Positions 12,806-23,675 of a stretch of DNA of 64,000 bases are shown here, in pieces (position 1 is the stretch's first letter; every line of letters starts with the position of its first letter). The notes beneath the pieces are model-generated. The model ran no database searches. It was not told the origin of the DNA and saw only the letters and a program-made list of their open reading frames with translations. Origin of the DNA: Pyrrhosoma nymphula (Eukaryota > Arthropoda > Insecta > Odonata > Coenagrionidae); NCBI GenBank assembly GCA_963573305.1, contig OY754339.1, positions 74,881,376 to 74,945,375 of the forward strand, given 5' to 3'. A program made the position numbers and the translations under genes.

Positions 12806-13350
12806 GTGCTAAGACTATTCTACCTTCGTAGCGGAAATAACCCTAAAGTATTGGATAAGCCTCATTCATACCATCTTCGAAAAAATGATTCATATGTTTT
12901 GCCCAAACCAAATACAACCCTTTTTAAAAGATGCTTTCTCTATTTGGGTCCAAAAATTTTCAATAGCTTACCACAGAGTATCAAAGTCAGTTGTAGCATC
13001 AATACTTTCCAAAAGCAGGTGAAACTCTGGCTATTTACCAGCGGAAATATGATTAGGGATCTATTTTAGAGATTGTTTGCTATCAACATCCTGTTTTGTA
13101 CTTTAGAGTATTTATTTCTATTCCTTTGTTTATGTATATTATTTTTCTGTTATAAAGAGTTTCGACTTCCAACTGGAGACATTTTTTATATGTAGTAAAA
13201 AAAAACTTGTGCTTGTGCTATGATATTTTGAAGGTGACTCCACCAACAGGCAAATGCCTTCGGGATCACCTTAAGCTCCAGTATGTGTTTATGTTATATA
13301 TTGTATACAAAAACTTGATGGAGCAATAAATATATATATTATTATTATTA
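12806..13350 (+). pseudogene. LINE C-terminal ORF fragment with 3' UTR and ATT-rich tail
   Basis: The 87-codon frame 12806-13069 ends with a pattern common at the C-terminus of several non-LTR retrotransposon ORFs: basic HSYHLRKNDSYVLPKPNTT, then LGPKIFNSLPQSIK and a hydrophobic terminus after SINTFQKQVKLWLF. A stop codon and a ~280-bp 3' UTR with several A-rich runs follow, ending in AATAAATATATATATT and (ATT)n. The simple-repeat tail suggests the true 3' end of the element. It is truncated at the 5' side within the ORF and is a different family from the 7.8-kb LINE. Exact clade unknown. Confidence 0.65.
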
Positions 13351-13947
13351 TTTTGCCAAACTCAGAATATATTCAAAAGCAAATGGCAGCCCTCTCTTTT
13401 TATTTTATAAAATAACATTATGCCCCTCTCCATGTTGTGAACTTCGTCGTATTACCGTTCTTCATTCTACCGCCTTCTCCCTCCCCGCGACGCCAGCGCC
13501 AAGCCCTCTAATTTGGATTATCCGACCATTGAGTCAATTAATAAAATAGTAATGCATTGCACGTTGTGCCTGGTGACACGCTACGCTTTTGATATATTAT
13601 GCCTTCTTCGTTGGTTGGTTCAAATGATCTTAAAGCTTGAAGCATACTAAGTTACGCGCAATCTTGCATTAGTTTGTCAACCTAGGTACCTCTATTTTCA
13701 TTTCACGGAGTTTGATTTATAACTGAAAGTAACGGTTTAGGCCTTCAGGCAGACCTGTTTCACAGTCAGTACACTTTCCTGATAAAATAGGACCAAAAGC
13801 AGCCAGCTGAGAGAATGGACTTAAAAATGCTGCAAATTGCCATCCGCGAATCGAATCACTGGAGTTACATTTCAATCAAACTCATGGCGAAATAAGGTGG
13901 TTGGCTGAAATGAGAGCTGAGTTTGAAGAGATGCAGCAAACTTGTGA

Positions 13948-14478
13948 CGACGTTAATAATATTTTACGATATCCGACATACTACGGTAGATAAGAGATAA
14001 TCAGAATAAAATTATGGAACTAGACTGCAGAACGGACAGATTTAAAATGTCATTTTTCCCACGAACAATAAGAGACCATAACAGCAGCCAATGAGACGTT
14101 TAACTAGGTTTTTCGAAAGGTATTGTAGCTCTTAGTAGAAGCAATACTCCCTAATACTTGTATCATTATGTGCTACCTAGTACTTACAGAACTCTGGGCA
14201 TGTTTTCAGCATATCTCTTGAATCTCTGTCCGTTTATGTAGTTGCATTACACATAATTACTAACGGTCCCTCTAACATTGGTAGCATAGGTATCTATAGT
14301 GTTGTGCATGCTTGTGAGGCTTCGCCTCGTGACAAGCATTGGCGATTTATGCTAATGCATCATTAGTCGTAGTTACACTAACTTTAGGGTATAGTGTAAC
14401 GCATTTTGGTGACTACTCACCCCCTGCCACACACCCTTGAGGTGGCTTGCAGGGTACTTTGTAGTAGCTTTAGATGAA
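13948..14478 (+). pseudogene. CR1/jockey-type LINE 3' end, second copy
   Basis: From 13976 the sequence parallels 8085-8667 closely: ACATACTACGGTAGAT, GAACGGACAGATTTAAAATG, TCATTTTTCCCACGAACAAT, the GAGGCTTCGCCTC hairpin near 14318, then GTGACTACTCACCCCCTGCC and GAGGTGGCTTGCAGGGTA ending TTTAGATGAAA. Only the last ~35 codons of the polymerase ORF remain. Unlike the 7.8-kb copy it has a single, non-inverted tail, so the foldback there is not part of the family consensus. Confidence 0.75.
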
Positions 14479-14692
14479 ACCAACATTCGGGTGAGGGCGT
14501 GACAGATGATTATGTAATGCATTTCATTGTGTAGCAAAACCCGACGAAGCGCAAGTTTAAGGAAGTCGAAAGGATCGCACTGGTACGATGCCTTTTTTAC
14601 CTGTAACCCACCCCGAGACTTACTGTGAGAAATGCAGCAACTGGACACACGCCTTCTCACGTCGTCACCCACCCGTCCCGCCAGGAGACAAG

Positions 14693-15573
14693 TCGTAGAG
14701 TAGGGATTGGAAAATCGATTTCGAGAATAATCGAAAATCGATTATCACACTCTGATTTTCGATTTAATCGAAGTCGACTTTTTGTTTTGAAAAAACCGAT
14801 CAAAATCGATTCTAGCCGATCGATTTTCGATTTTTAGTTTGCTACAGCATTTGAATTTTGCCAATCGAGCTACGCCAGTTCGTAAACCGCCCTCCAGTCG
14901 ACCACAAGTCCAACTCTAATCCACTACAAGCCTGGAAGATGATTAAGGGAGAATATTCCCACGTATACAAACTAGCCAGCAGGATTTTATCTATATAGTT
15001 GCCTCTTCCGTGCCATGTGAGCGATTATTTTCTCACGCCGGGTTAATTGCAACACAGGTGCGAAATCGATTATCCGGAGAACATTTAAATAAGTTAGTTT
15101 TCTTAAGGTCCATCCCTGAGGAACACTGGTTCCACGGCTTTGCAAACAAGAAATAAATAAAATTCTGTTTTTCATTTTGTGGTAGGTATGCCCACTTTTC
15201 AATATACAATTCTCATTGCTACTAAACTATATGTAATTTGCTTGTTATATTACCTATGTGTTTATAAGTATCTGTTATGGATTAATAATTTCCTGTTTAT
15301 CTTATTAATATCTTTAAAATAATATATTGTATTAATAAATTTAACTGTATTCAGTTCTTATCCCTAGTGCTTCCATTAACCCATATTTTGCATCCCACCC
15401 ACATCCGTATTTCAGCAGACAATTATTTTAATATTTATAAATATCGATTTCGATTTTTCGATTATTTTGGGCGAAAAATCGAATTTGCAGAAAATCGATT
15501 TTAAAAACCAAAATCGAAAGTCGATTAATCGAAAATCGATTCTGGATTTAAATTTCCAATCCCTATCGTAGAG
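14693..15573. mobile_element. Non-autonomous hAT-like element with 8-bp target duplication
   Basis: The element proper is 14701-15565 (865 bp). Its ends are TAGGGATTGGAAA and TTTCCAATCCCTA, perfect 13-bp terminal inverted repeats, flanked by TCGTAGAG at 14693-14700 and 15566-15573. An 8-bp duplication is the hAT superfamily signature. Both subterminal regions are dense in ATCGATTTTCGATT-like words on both strands, giving about 140 bp of inverted, self-similar sequence at each end. The centre has no transposase-like frame, so an autonomous partner would be needed for movement. The exact duplications and TIRs suggest a fairly young insertion; it sits in CpG-rich DNA. Confidence 0.9.
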
Positions 15574-16000
15574 ACGCGGCGTCGCCATGGTGGTTGACGA
15601 CGTGCCGTACCTCAGGCACCGAAATCCAGTTCGGCACACGTCTAGGGAGAAGGTTTGGACGCGCGTCGGTCGAATAGAAGAAGTCGACCGTCGTCGCCCC
15701 ATTTCAGTCTCCTCCTGCTTAGTGGACACTCACTCGAAACGCCGCTCTCAAGATAAACGACACGCGAGCGAAAGACAAGAGGGAGAGCCAGCCGTGTCGC
15801 AATCATCGGTCGGGAGAAAACCGGTTTATAGTCCGGTTCCCTTTCGTATGACAGCAATCGCGCTTCGCAAGCAGCACGTTACCTGTTGGAAGAGGAAAGA
15901 ACCCATGTCGACCGTTCCTGTTTACCTAAATTCATTTCGCTCTAATATCGTAGCTCAAATTGTCCTCTGCTGGAAAATGTAAACATCTGAACGAATAAAA
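15574..16000. other. CpG-rich block, unassigned
   Basis: This block and 14600-14692 on the other side of the hAT element were contiguous before that insertion. It is rich in CG dinucleotides compared with its AT-rich surroundings, and holds a 131-codon plus frame (15587-15982) and a minus frame (15642-15857), neither with a motif I recognise. It could be a regulatory island or an untranslated exon. I make no coding call. Confidence 0.3.
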
Positions 16001-16006
16001 ACAATT

Positions 16007-16152
16007 TTATATTTCACAGAATTTATTAAAACCAACCAGTATGGTCAACATGCGCGACATCATCAGGTTCTGTAATCCTGATGCACAACAGAAATGATAA
16101 TATTGTCTGTCGACGAAACCGGTCGTTTTCAATAAATTTTGAAACACATATA
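16007..16152. repeat. Inverted-repeat element with Penelope-like tail
   Basis: Arms 16007-16040 and 16118-16152 are imperfect complements (TTATATTTCACAGAATTTAT versus ATAAATTTTGAAACACATAT). The plus strand reads CCTGATGC ... GTCGACGAAACCGGTCG followed by AATAAATT. The minus strand also shows CCTGATGATGTCG near 16060. Both orders match, in decayed form, the terminal module described at 21.3 and 27.9 kb. Confidence 0.55.
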
Positions 16153-16834
16153 ATGTTTTTATCCAGTCACCGCGACATTTTACAAATTTGAGCTAAACAA
16201 TATCGAATTAATTTATATTTCATATCGTTGCCCACCTGAATAAATAATACCAATATATTTGCTTTGATCTTAAGTATTGTTGCCTTTTTTCTAAATAATT
16301 AATTTTATAAAAGGAGGACTCTTGAAGTTCAAAATATAGCATACCTCGCAGAAAGCATCAAAGAACGTTTAATGCTTCATGTAAGACTCATGGGTGAGTA
16401 AACTAAATGGGTTTAAAACATAACTCAATAGGTTTAAAAATCAAACGAATGTGCTTTCCCTGAATTAACTTCCAAACTTCTTACAGGTGCTTCATAGAAA
16501 CGAGCTTGATCGAAAAATTGGGATCGTTCATTTCACGCTAACGTAACCAAAGTAACGCAGCGAAGTCAGATTCTAGAGTTATTGCTTGCCGCTTCAGTAA
16601 ATTAAAAAAATAATAACTCAGTGAAAAGTGATACTCCACTATTCCAAGTTATTAGTCATATATTTTTCTATAATTTCCCCTTGATAATCGATTCCTGAAT
16701 ACTAAACTCAGCATGCGCTATTATATAAATAAAAATAAAACTTTCTTTCCAGGGATTAGTTTGGCTGGTTGACAGTCTTGAGACTGGCGGCTGACAACTG
16801 AGGTCGTTTGCATCATTCTGCCGTACGTGAATAG
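16153..16834. other. No recognisable gene
   Basis: AT-rich sequence with no identifiable element. Confidence 0.4.
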
Positions 16835-17083
16835 TCAGGTCGGAGGGCATTGAGGGAATGGAAGTGGGGCGGAGGGAAACCTGGCGTCCGCACGAGCAAA
16901 GGCACCAAGGGGTCCACCGTTTAACGTCCCATCCGAAGGACGGAGGACTTCACTTGAAGTTCTCTCCACAAAGCACCCAAGAAGTGATTGAGATTCCAGT
17001 GAAAACCCAGCACCCCTGCTGGGATTTGAAAGCGGGACCTCAGAACGGAAAGTCAGTCCTCTAGCCATCACACTTACTAGATT
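16835..17083 (-). repeat. tRNA-derived SINE, copy with best-preserved head
   Basis: Reading the minus strand from about 17083, the tRNA-like head has GATGGCTAGAGGACTGAC (A-box region) and GGTCCCGCTTTCAAATCCC (close to the B-box consensus GGTTCRANNCC). The body then carries CTCCGTCCTTCGGATGGGAC, GTTAAACGGTGGACCCC and TTGGTGCCTTTGCTCG, and the GCCAGGTTTCCCTCC block. The 3' pyrimidine part is mostly missing. The head has no plausible anticodon arm or acceptor closure, so it is not a functional tRNA gene. Confidence 0.7.
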
Positions 17084-17196
17084 CGCTTCTTTTCAAAGAA
17101 AAAAATAAAAAAGGCAAAAGTTTGATGCAGTGAAAATAAAGCATTAATATACAAAATGCGTATCTGAACTAAATATAAGGTGCAGCTCGTCACACT

Positions 17197-17418
17197 ATGT
17201 AGACCAGGGTTGTCCAACTTGCAAGGCCTCAAGGGCTACAACTTAACCTTCACTATGGTTGCGGGCCATTTAGTAATAAATTATTATTTTTAAATAAACA
17301 ATAAGAAACAACGTAAGGTATAAAATTATAAAAAAATTCTGAAATTTTGTGTAATAACCTTTCGCGGGCCACAATAAATGGCACCGCGGGCCGCCAGTTG
17401 GACAACCCTGATGTAGAC
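17197..17418. mobile_element. 206-bp hAT MITE with 8-bp target duplication
   Basis: The element is 17205-17410. Its terminal inverted repeats begin CAGGGTTGTCCAACT at both ends and extend with mismatches through GGCC. ATGTAGAC flanks it exactly at 17197-17204 and 17411-17418. CAGGG-type ends with an 8-bp duplication are typical of hAT elements. The inside holds further G/C-rich inverted words (GCGGGCC near both ends) and no ORF, so it is a MITE. Its ends differ from those of the 14.7-kb element, so two hAT families are represented. Confidence 0.92.
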
Positions 17419-20179
17419 ACTACGGAAAAAACCTACATGAATACAGTCTTCCATAGTGCATCGTTCCCTTGAATCAGTCCATTCGTCCAATTAGTCGTGC
17501 ACTGGCATGCGTGATATTCCACGCCTCAAACAAACATCAAAAAGCAAATAGTCACCCGGATGGGAAGTGGAGATATGCGGTTAGGAGCCTGGCCGCAACG
17601 TAAAGGGGGACACAAATAAGTGACGCGGCTTGTGAGAAATGCATTATGCATTGAGCGGAGACACGATCTGATGCATTTCAGTATCGCGTAGCGCCGTCGA
17701 CTAAATAATGAGATGAAATTGAAGGCAATTCGAGGGCATTATTCCTTCCATTCGTGCCAACAAGATGTTGTCCGCGAGGGCCTGTTACAATTACGATGGT
17801 CGAAAAAAATGACAACGAACGCACTAAATTACAACATAAAACACGAGGAAAATGTCGTTTGACTAATATATTCTGAGCTAGTTCTTACGGGGGATCAGTT
17901 TTACCAACTTGCAAACTGCTGATTCCAGTAAAACCCCGAACAAAGAGTAAAACATTCTGGGAGCTTGTGTTGTAAGCATGATAATTTCTGCCTTTTATCG
18001 CAAACTCTTAATAAATGAGCAGCATATGTTCTATAACTTGACCACAATCGAACAAGGTCAAAAAAGAGCTAATTCAATTGTGATCTAATAGCATCACTTA
18101 GCTCCAGTAAAGTTTCAATTATTAAAATCACGAAATATTAGGATACGTCTGCATATGTACGTCTACAGTGAGGGATATTTTGCTATATTTATTTAAGCTT
18201 AATGTTCTACAAGTGAAAAGAAAGGTATACACAGCTAATGGCAGGCGTTCGATGGGAGCCGTATGAGACTTGGGAGGTCAAAAGCTAGGCTCATCCATGC
18301 CCTCATCTTTAAAAAGTATTTATAAACTATATATCCGCGGATGTGTGTGAAATTAATTGTTCCCCGATGATGACGCCTTTGTGTTGAAATCGGTTGCACC
18401 AAATAAAAACTCCGTGAAAATCATACGTTGGTATTTGGTGTTATTAAGAGTATCTTCGGTCTGATATTTAGAGTCTTACAAATACGCTAACAATTTTTCA
18501 TTTATGGATTCGAAGTGGAATTTTCCAGACTCCCAGGCCAGCTTCTTTCGGGGTCCAGGAATGAAAAAATGCGGAAATACCCGTTCCGGGCGGTATATCT
18601 GCCCGGAAACAAGACGCTCCGACCATTTCTTTCTCTTAATGGCGCCTATTTCACGACATGCCCTTTTGGTTTTCACTCAGCTCCCGTGAAAATTAATGTT
18701 GGGAAGGCTCGAAAATATCACCCTCTGGTCATTTGGCGGGGTAATAATTTTCAAAATTTTCAAACAATAGATTTGATCTTAAGATGCACGACGGACGTAT
18801 TGTTCTAATAATCTTTGAATATATATGTATGAGCACGTATTAAATCAACCGCTACAACCAAAAAGCGTGAAATTAATCTTGCATAACCCACACAGGATGA
18901 AAAATTAGAAGTGAGAAATGCAAAGAATACTAAGATCAAATTCAACTGATAAAACTATAATCAGCAGTTATTCCAAGAAATTTATTCACGGAAAAGTGAA
19001 CTCGTTTCACCACATGAATTATTTCCGAACTATAAACGAAGAATATTTATCTATGATAATTTATCTCCATAAAAAAGAGAATTGCGGAAACCTACGATGG
19101 AATATTTTCCGTACATATTTCTTTTCACTAATTAATAGAATCAAGTAATTATTTTGTGCCCAATCACTGTACACCACCATTAGTATTAAAACACCTAAAT
19201 TGAGACTAATATAATTGAACGACTAGAAAATATGAGCGCTTCTGGGCAATCACTGCCAAGTTTCTGCAAACATTTCTCTTTTGGAAAGATCTACCTATTC
19301 AATGCATAACAAACACAAAGCATACATACTCAATGCATAACAAACAAAAGGTCAAGCACATAGCGTGAGAGCATTTGATTGTTACAATCCCAGAAGTGAC
19401 ATCAAAAGACGCATTACATTCTAAAGACAAGGATATCAGCTGTTGTCACAGGCTGGCCGTTATGGAAATACTAGATGCTATAAGCGATACATTTTCTAAC
19501 GCTTACTTCAAAATAACAGTAAAATACATATTTCACCTTTTTATAGACCAATACAGAATATAGAACTTCTCTTAAAGAAACATTGACTCAAAGCTGAAAT
19601 TAATGAAGTAGCAAAATAATACGAACATTGCAGTGAAATCGATCCATGAGACCAATGGTGCAAGACAGCCACGAATCTAGCTTGCTCGCGACCGTGTAAA
19701 CATTAGCTCAATAACTCTTTTCAGTCACTTAATTAAATCAAATTCGAATTAATGCAAGAGGGTTCTCGCATAGAACACACGATGCAAAACCAAGAGCCAT
19801 AAAGAAGGGCAATGTCACGAAAGTTAACACAGAACGCAGGAGGCCACTGGTGCAAGAAAGCGAAGAGTCTACTGGATAGGATCCGAATATTTCTGATCCT
19901 CACGGAGTCTTTTTGGAGGAAAAAAATGATATAGAAAGACTTCGTGAGGAATATCCAATATGCTTCATCGCTACACCTATGTACTACCTAGCTATCCGCA
20001 GCAGGAGCGTATGGCAGGGGGGTGTGTTAAGGCACCAACCTAAAACAGGACGGCAAGGAAATTGTAAGACGTCATAGGAGAAAGGTGAGATGTGTTTCGA
20101 GGGATTGCTTTCGTCGCCATAATCAATAATTGTACGCGGGACAAAGAATTCTGTTGGCGATAGAGATCGAGAATGGTGG
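17419..20179. other. No gene; one decayed terminal motif
   Basis: Mostly AT-rich unassigned DNA. At 18366-18400 the plus strand reads CCGATGATGACGC ... GTTGAAATCGGTTGC followed by CACCAAATAAA, a weak match to the Penelope-like terminal module (CTGATGA mutated to CCGATGA). A short direct repeat based on AATGCATAACAAACA occurs at about 19299-19346. Confidence 0.4.
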
Positions 20180-20455
20180 TTTGAGCACTGGATTGCCAAA
20201 CCGGATGGAACGAGCTCAAATACCAGCAGTGACCGAGATTTTTCAATGAAATCCCGATCGTTATTCCGTCAGTTGGATGAAAGTTTAAATGTGGTCCCAC
20301 CGGCGCCTTTCGTTAAGAGTGTAACAAATGCGAGCGCCGGGTTTCTCTCCACCATTCCCCAAGTTATCCTTACCTAATCAACCCCCCAATTTATCCTTAA
20401 TGGCCCAAATAACCGAAGTGGGCAGTACCCCGCTGAAATAACTGGCCAACATAAA
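20180..20455 (+). repeat. tRNA-derived SINE, copy 2
   Basis: Blocks in family order: TTTGAGCACTGGATTGCC head, CCAGCAGTGACCGAG, CCGTCAGTTGGATG, GTGGTCCCACCGGCGCC then TTTCGTTAAGAG, GCGCCGGGTTTCTCTCCACC (20331 onward) and the pyrimidine tail ATTCCCCAAGTTATCCTT. It ends near AACTGGCCAAC. This is the most complete body region of the family in the window. Confidence 0.7.
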
Positions 20456-21199
20456 CCAATTTCTTTACGAGAGGCCAATAAAAGTCAAGTAGGCTCGTCT
20501 TTTGATAAATTTTAACACAAAAAAGAAAACTATCACAAGAAGATTCGTGCTAGGTATTGGTTACAATGGATGCATGAGGCCGCGCCCGGGTTAGGAAATC
20601 TAGGCAGTAGGCATAGTTCGTTTCTGTCCCATCGGCAGTCACATTTTTCAATACGCGGTAAAAATAAAAAGCCATTTGCGAAACGACTCCGTGGGAAAAA
20701 TATCCAAGGGCGCCGCCTTCCTTTCGTGGAAGGAAAACATAGAGGAAACAGACAGCCATTCAATCCACGGAGACTCGAGCGAATGAACGTGCGTGGGCGG
20801 GGGGGGGGGGGAGGGGGTTTCGAGAAAAGGGCATTGTTGAAGGACAACCTAGCGGGCGAGATAAGACGCTCGCCGGCTGCACGGAGTTGGGACGGGGTGA
20901 TAAAGAAGGAATGGGAGAAGATGGGGAGTAATGGAGAGATATGAGGAAGAAGGTGGGTGATGCGAGGATATGGAGAGGGAGGGAAAATAATGCGTAGGAA
21001 AAAAGAGTGGGAGATAAGATTTTGTGGAAGCCAAGACGCATAAGGGAATTGCGTCGAAGATAGAGAAGGCGGATTGTTGGATCGAAAAATGTTGGGAGGG
21101 TACAATATGAAGAACTAAGTGGAGTATGTAAGTTTGCTGGAAGGTGACGACATTACACAAGTACGACTTAGGGCATGACTGATATACGTAGAGCATAAA
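20456..21199. other. Low-complexity block with 13-G run
   Basis: A homopolymer of 13 G lies at 20799-20811, inside purine-rich sequence running to about 21100. The long minus-strand frames here (up to 190 codons) are rich in proline, serine and phenylalanine, as expected for the complement of GGA/GAA-rich DNA. I regard them as artefacts. Confidence 0.5.
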
Positions 21200-23675
21200 A
21201 CGTAGTCTTCGGAAAATTTGTGGTATTCCATCACAACAATTTATTATAGTGAAGAAACTTATACAAAACCACATAAAAAATTACACACAACCATGACCCG
21301 GGTTTCGACGGCTGAGCGTCATCATCAGGTGATCAAAAATGTGAAGCAATCCCTTATATACTATCAGTCAGTTGGGGGGAGGGATAGTGAGGTGAGGGGG
21401 ACGGGATGGTCAACAATATAGGAAAGGATAGGGGAACTGGCGGGCAGCAAGCATTAATTTAAAAGATTAACATTTGAGTCAACATTTCGTTTTAAAATTT
21501 CGAGCTGCTAAAGCATTTAGCTCACGTCAGTTATCAGTACAATGCAGTACTTTAACTTTAAAATCACTTTCTTGGTCACAAGTTAAAAGGTGTTTGGCAA
21601 AATTACTCTTTTCTTCATAGTGATTTTTAAATGCACTATGATGTTCTTTCGTTCTCGTCTGGAAACTTCTCGAAGTCTGCTCCACGTAGACCCCTTCACA
21701 GTCGTTGCATGAGAGTTCGTAAATACCACTTCTGCACATAGAGTCCACTTTATCTTTGCAACGTACAAACAAGTTTTTAAGGGTCATGGTTGACTTATAT
21801 GATACATAGAATTGATCTTTGGGGAATGCTTTTACAAAATTTTCAGTTACACGGCCATAATACCTTACATGGCTCCATTTTTTACAATCCATTTTACCAT
21901 TATTACCAGAATATATTAGATAAAAATTTTCTTCTTTTTACTAATTCATTTGTCGATTATTTCTGGTTAATAACCGTTTGCAAAAGCTATATGCTTAAAT
22001 ATGTTCTTTTCTTTCTCAAATTCTTCCTTGATAAGTGGGACATTGATTAGCCAGTTAATCAAGGCATGGAATTCTGCCATTTTTTTGTAAGTGGCAGTGT
22101 TTTGAGTCAGCAGGAATGACGATTTCAGTATAGCTTTCTATAAATTACAAATTTATGACAATTATTCACCAGGGAAATAGTCAAATCCAAATAGTTAATA
22201 GAATTTTGTTATCAGTCTCATTCGTAAAAAGGATTTTTGGATGTACATTGTTTAAAACCGTATTAAAATTGTCCAACTGTCGGTCCGTCGCATTCCATAA
22301 AATTAAAATATCGTCCAAATATCGATACCAGTATATTACCCTATTTAATAGGCTATGTCCTGCGTTAAAAAGTTTATTTTCATAATAATCTAGAAAAATG
22401 TCAGCAAGTAAAGGAGAAATTGGGGAGCCAATCGCTAAACCCTCTGTCTGTTGATAAAAACAATTGTTAACAAGGAAATAGTTCTGATTGACAGTGATAT
22501 TTAATAGTACAGATAGTTCCTTAACAACATTGTCTGTGGCTCACTCTGATTTTAGAAGGTCAATTGTTATTTGCAATGCTTCATAAGGTGGCACATTTGT
22601 AAAGAGATTAACAACGTCGAAGGAGACAAGTCGTGCTTTGTGGGGGACAATGACGTCTTTTATTTTATCAATGAGATCCCGAGAGTTCTTAATACCATAT
22701 TTTGGTTTAAAGGCCGTGTATTGCGTAACTAGTTTATTCAGATGATGTGCCAGCTTATGACTAGGTGCATCCACGCCGGAGACTGCCGGTCTAATGGGGT
22801 AACCAGGCTTGTGGATTTTGATCAGTCCATACAAGCGCGGGGGCATTGGGTTAGAGGGACATAAACGGTAGATATCTTTTGGACGAAATAAAACGTTGAA
22901 AGAACCAAGTGCCGTTTTAACCGCATACTGAAATTTAGATATCGGGTCTTTAGACAAAACACAAACATTAGCCAAATTTATGAAGTGCATTTACTAAGGT
23001 AATCACCACGGTCTAAAATAACTACAGATTTGCCCTTGTCCGCTTTTTCAAAATGAGATCTTCAGTTTTTATCTGCCTTTTAATAGAGTTCAAAGATTTG
23101 CGGACATTTAGTTTTGTTCTTGAAGGCGAATCAGTTACATCATTGTGCACTTTACTCATCTCATTTGCTACAATATACATATTTGGAATTTCGATTTACT
23201 CGGTTCAAGGCAACATCACAGTCCACCGCTAGTCGTTCCAAGTCCCGAAGAGTCACCGGGACCGGTGGGGCATAATTTAAACCTTTCCTGAGGATATACA
23301 AATCATCCTCATTAAACTGATTAACCACTCGATCATGAAAGTCATGAACACGCGGCTCTGCCGAAAGATTAGAGCTGAAACCAGATCAGCATTCCATTTA
23401 TCGCAGTAACTTGCGATTAAGCTTTTCGCGTTTTTTAAAGGACACGACACTGCACAGTTGGCGCACAAAGTCGTCAATAATCGACCACTCAACCACATGT
23501 AAAGAATGGACGAGTTCCACGTGCAGAACAAATAGGTAGAAGGAGATATTGTTCCTTATGGCATACCATCTACGTATTTCCTTCCGGATCCACGTCTTCT
23601 CACCTGTCATCATCGAGTGTTTTGCAGCAGGAGACGGCGAAGTGGTCCAAATCTTCACGTAGAATGGCACCAAAT
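21200..23675 (-). pseudogene. Penelope-like retroelement, decayed (RT plus GIY-YIG)
   Basis: Read on the minus strand from about 23673. N-terminal region: HDRVVNQFNEDDLYILRKG (near 23330) and KADKGKSVVILDRGDYL (near 23030). Reverse transcriptase: PPRLYGLIKIHKPGYPIRP (near 22820), SFDVVNLFTNVPP (near 22600), GLAIGSPISPLLADIFLDYY (near 22420) and the catalytic box YWYRYLDDILI (near 22315). C-terminal endonuclease: SGIYELSCNDCEGVYVEQTS (near 21710) with downstream cysteine/histidine positions typical of the Penelope GIY-YIG domain. This RT plus GIY-YIG order defines endonuclease-bearing Penelope-like elements. An in-frame TGA splits the RT near 22538, a frameshift and stops occupy about 21900-22100, and the usual Y-I-G-Q-T is Y-V-E-Q-T, which loses the motif glycine. 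The tail runs to the hairpin-bearing terminus at 21291-21334 and an AATAAATTGTTGTGATGG end near 21235. Confidence 0.88.
21291..21334 (-). ncRNA. Hammerhead-ribozyme-like motif in the Penelope-like 3' end
   Basis: The minus strand reads CACCTGATGA, one extra T, GACG-CTCAGC-CGTC (4-bp stem II and loop), GAA, the palindrome ACCCGGGT (short stem III), then C as the residue before a cleavage site. Bases upstream (GATCA) can pair with those downstream (TGGTT) to form stem I, with a mismatch at the first position. This is the element order of a type I hammerhead. Penelope-like elements are known from published work to carry hammerheads. The extra base after CTGATGA is a departure, so activity is uncertain. 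Confidence 0.5.

Noticed and set aside
20533..21105. 190-codon minus frame, the third longest in the window
   Set aside because: It lies opposite purine-rich low-complexity DNA and a 13-G run; proline, serine and phenylalanine dominate and no domain is visible.
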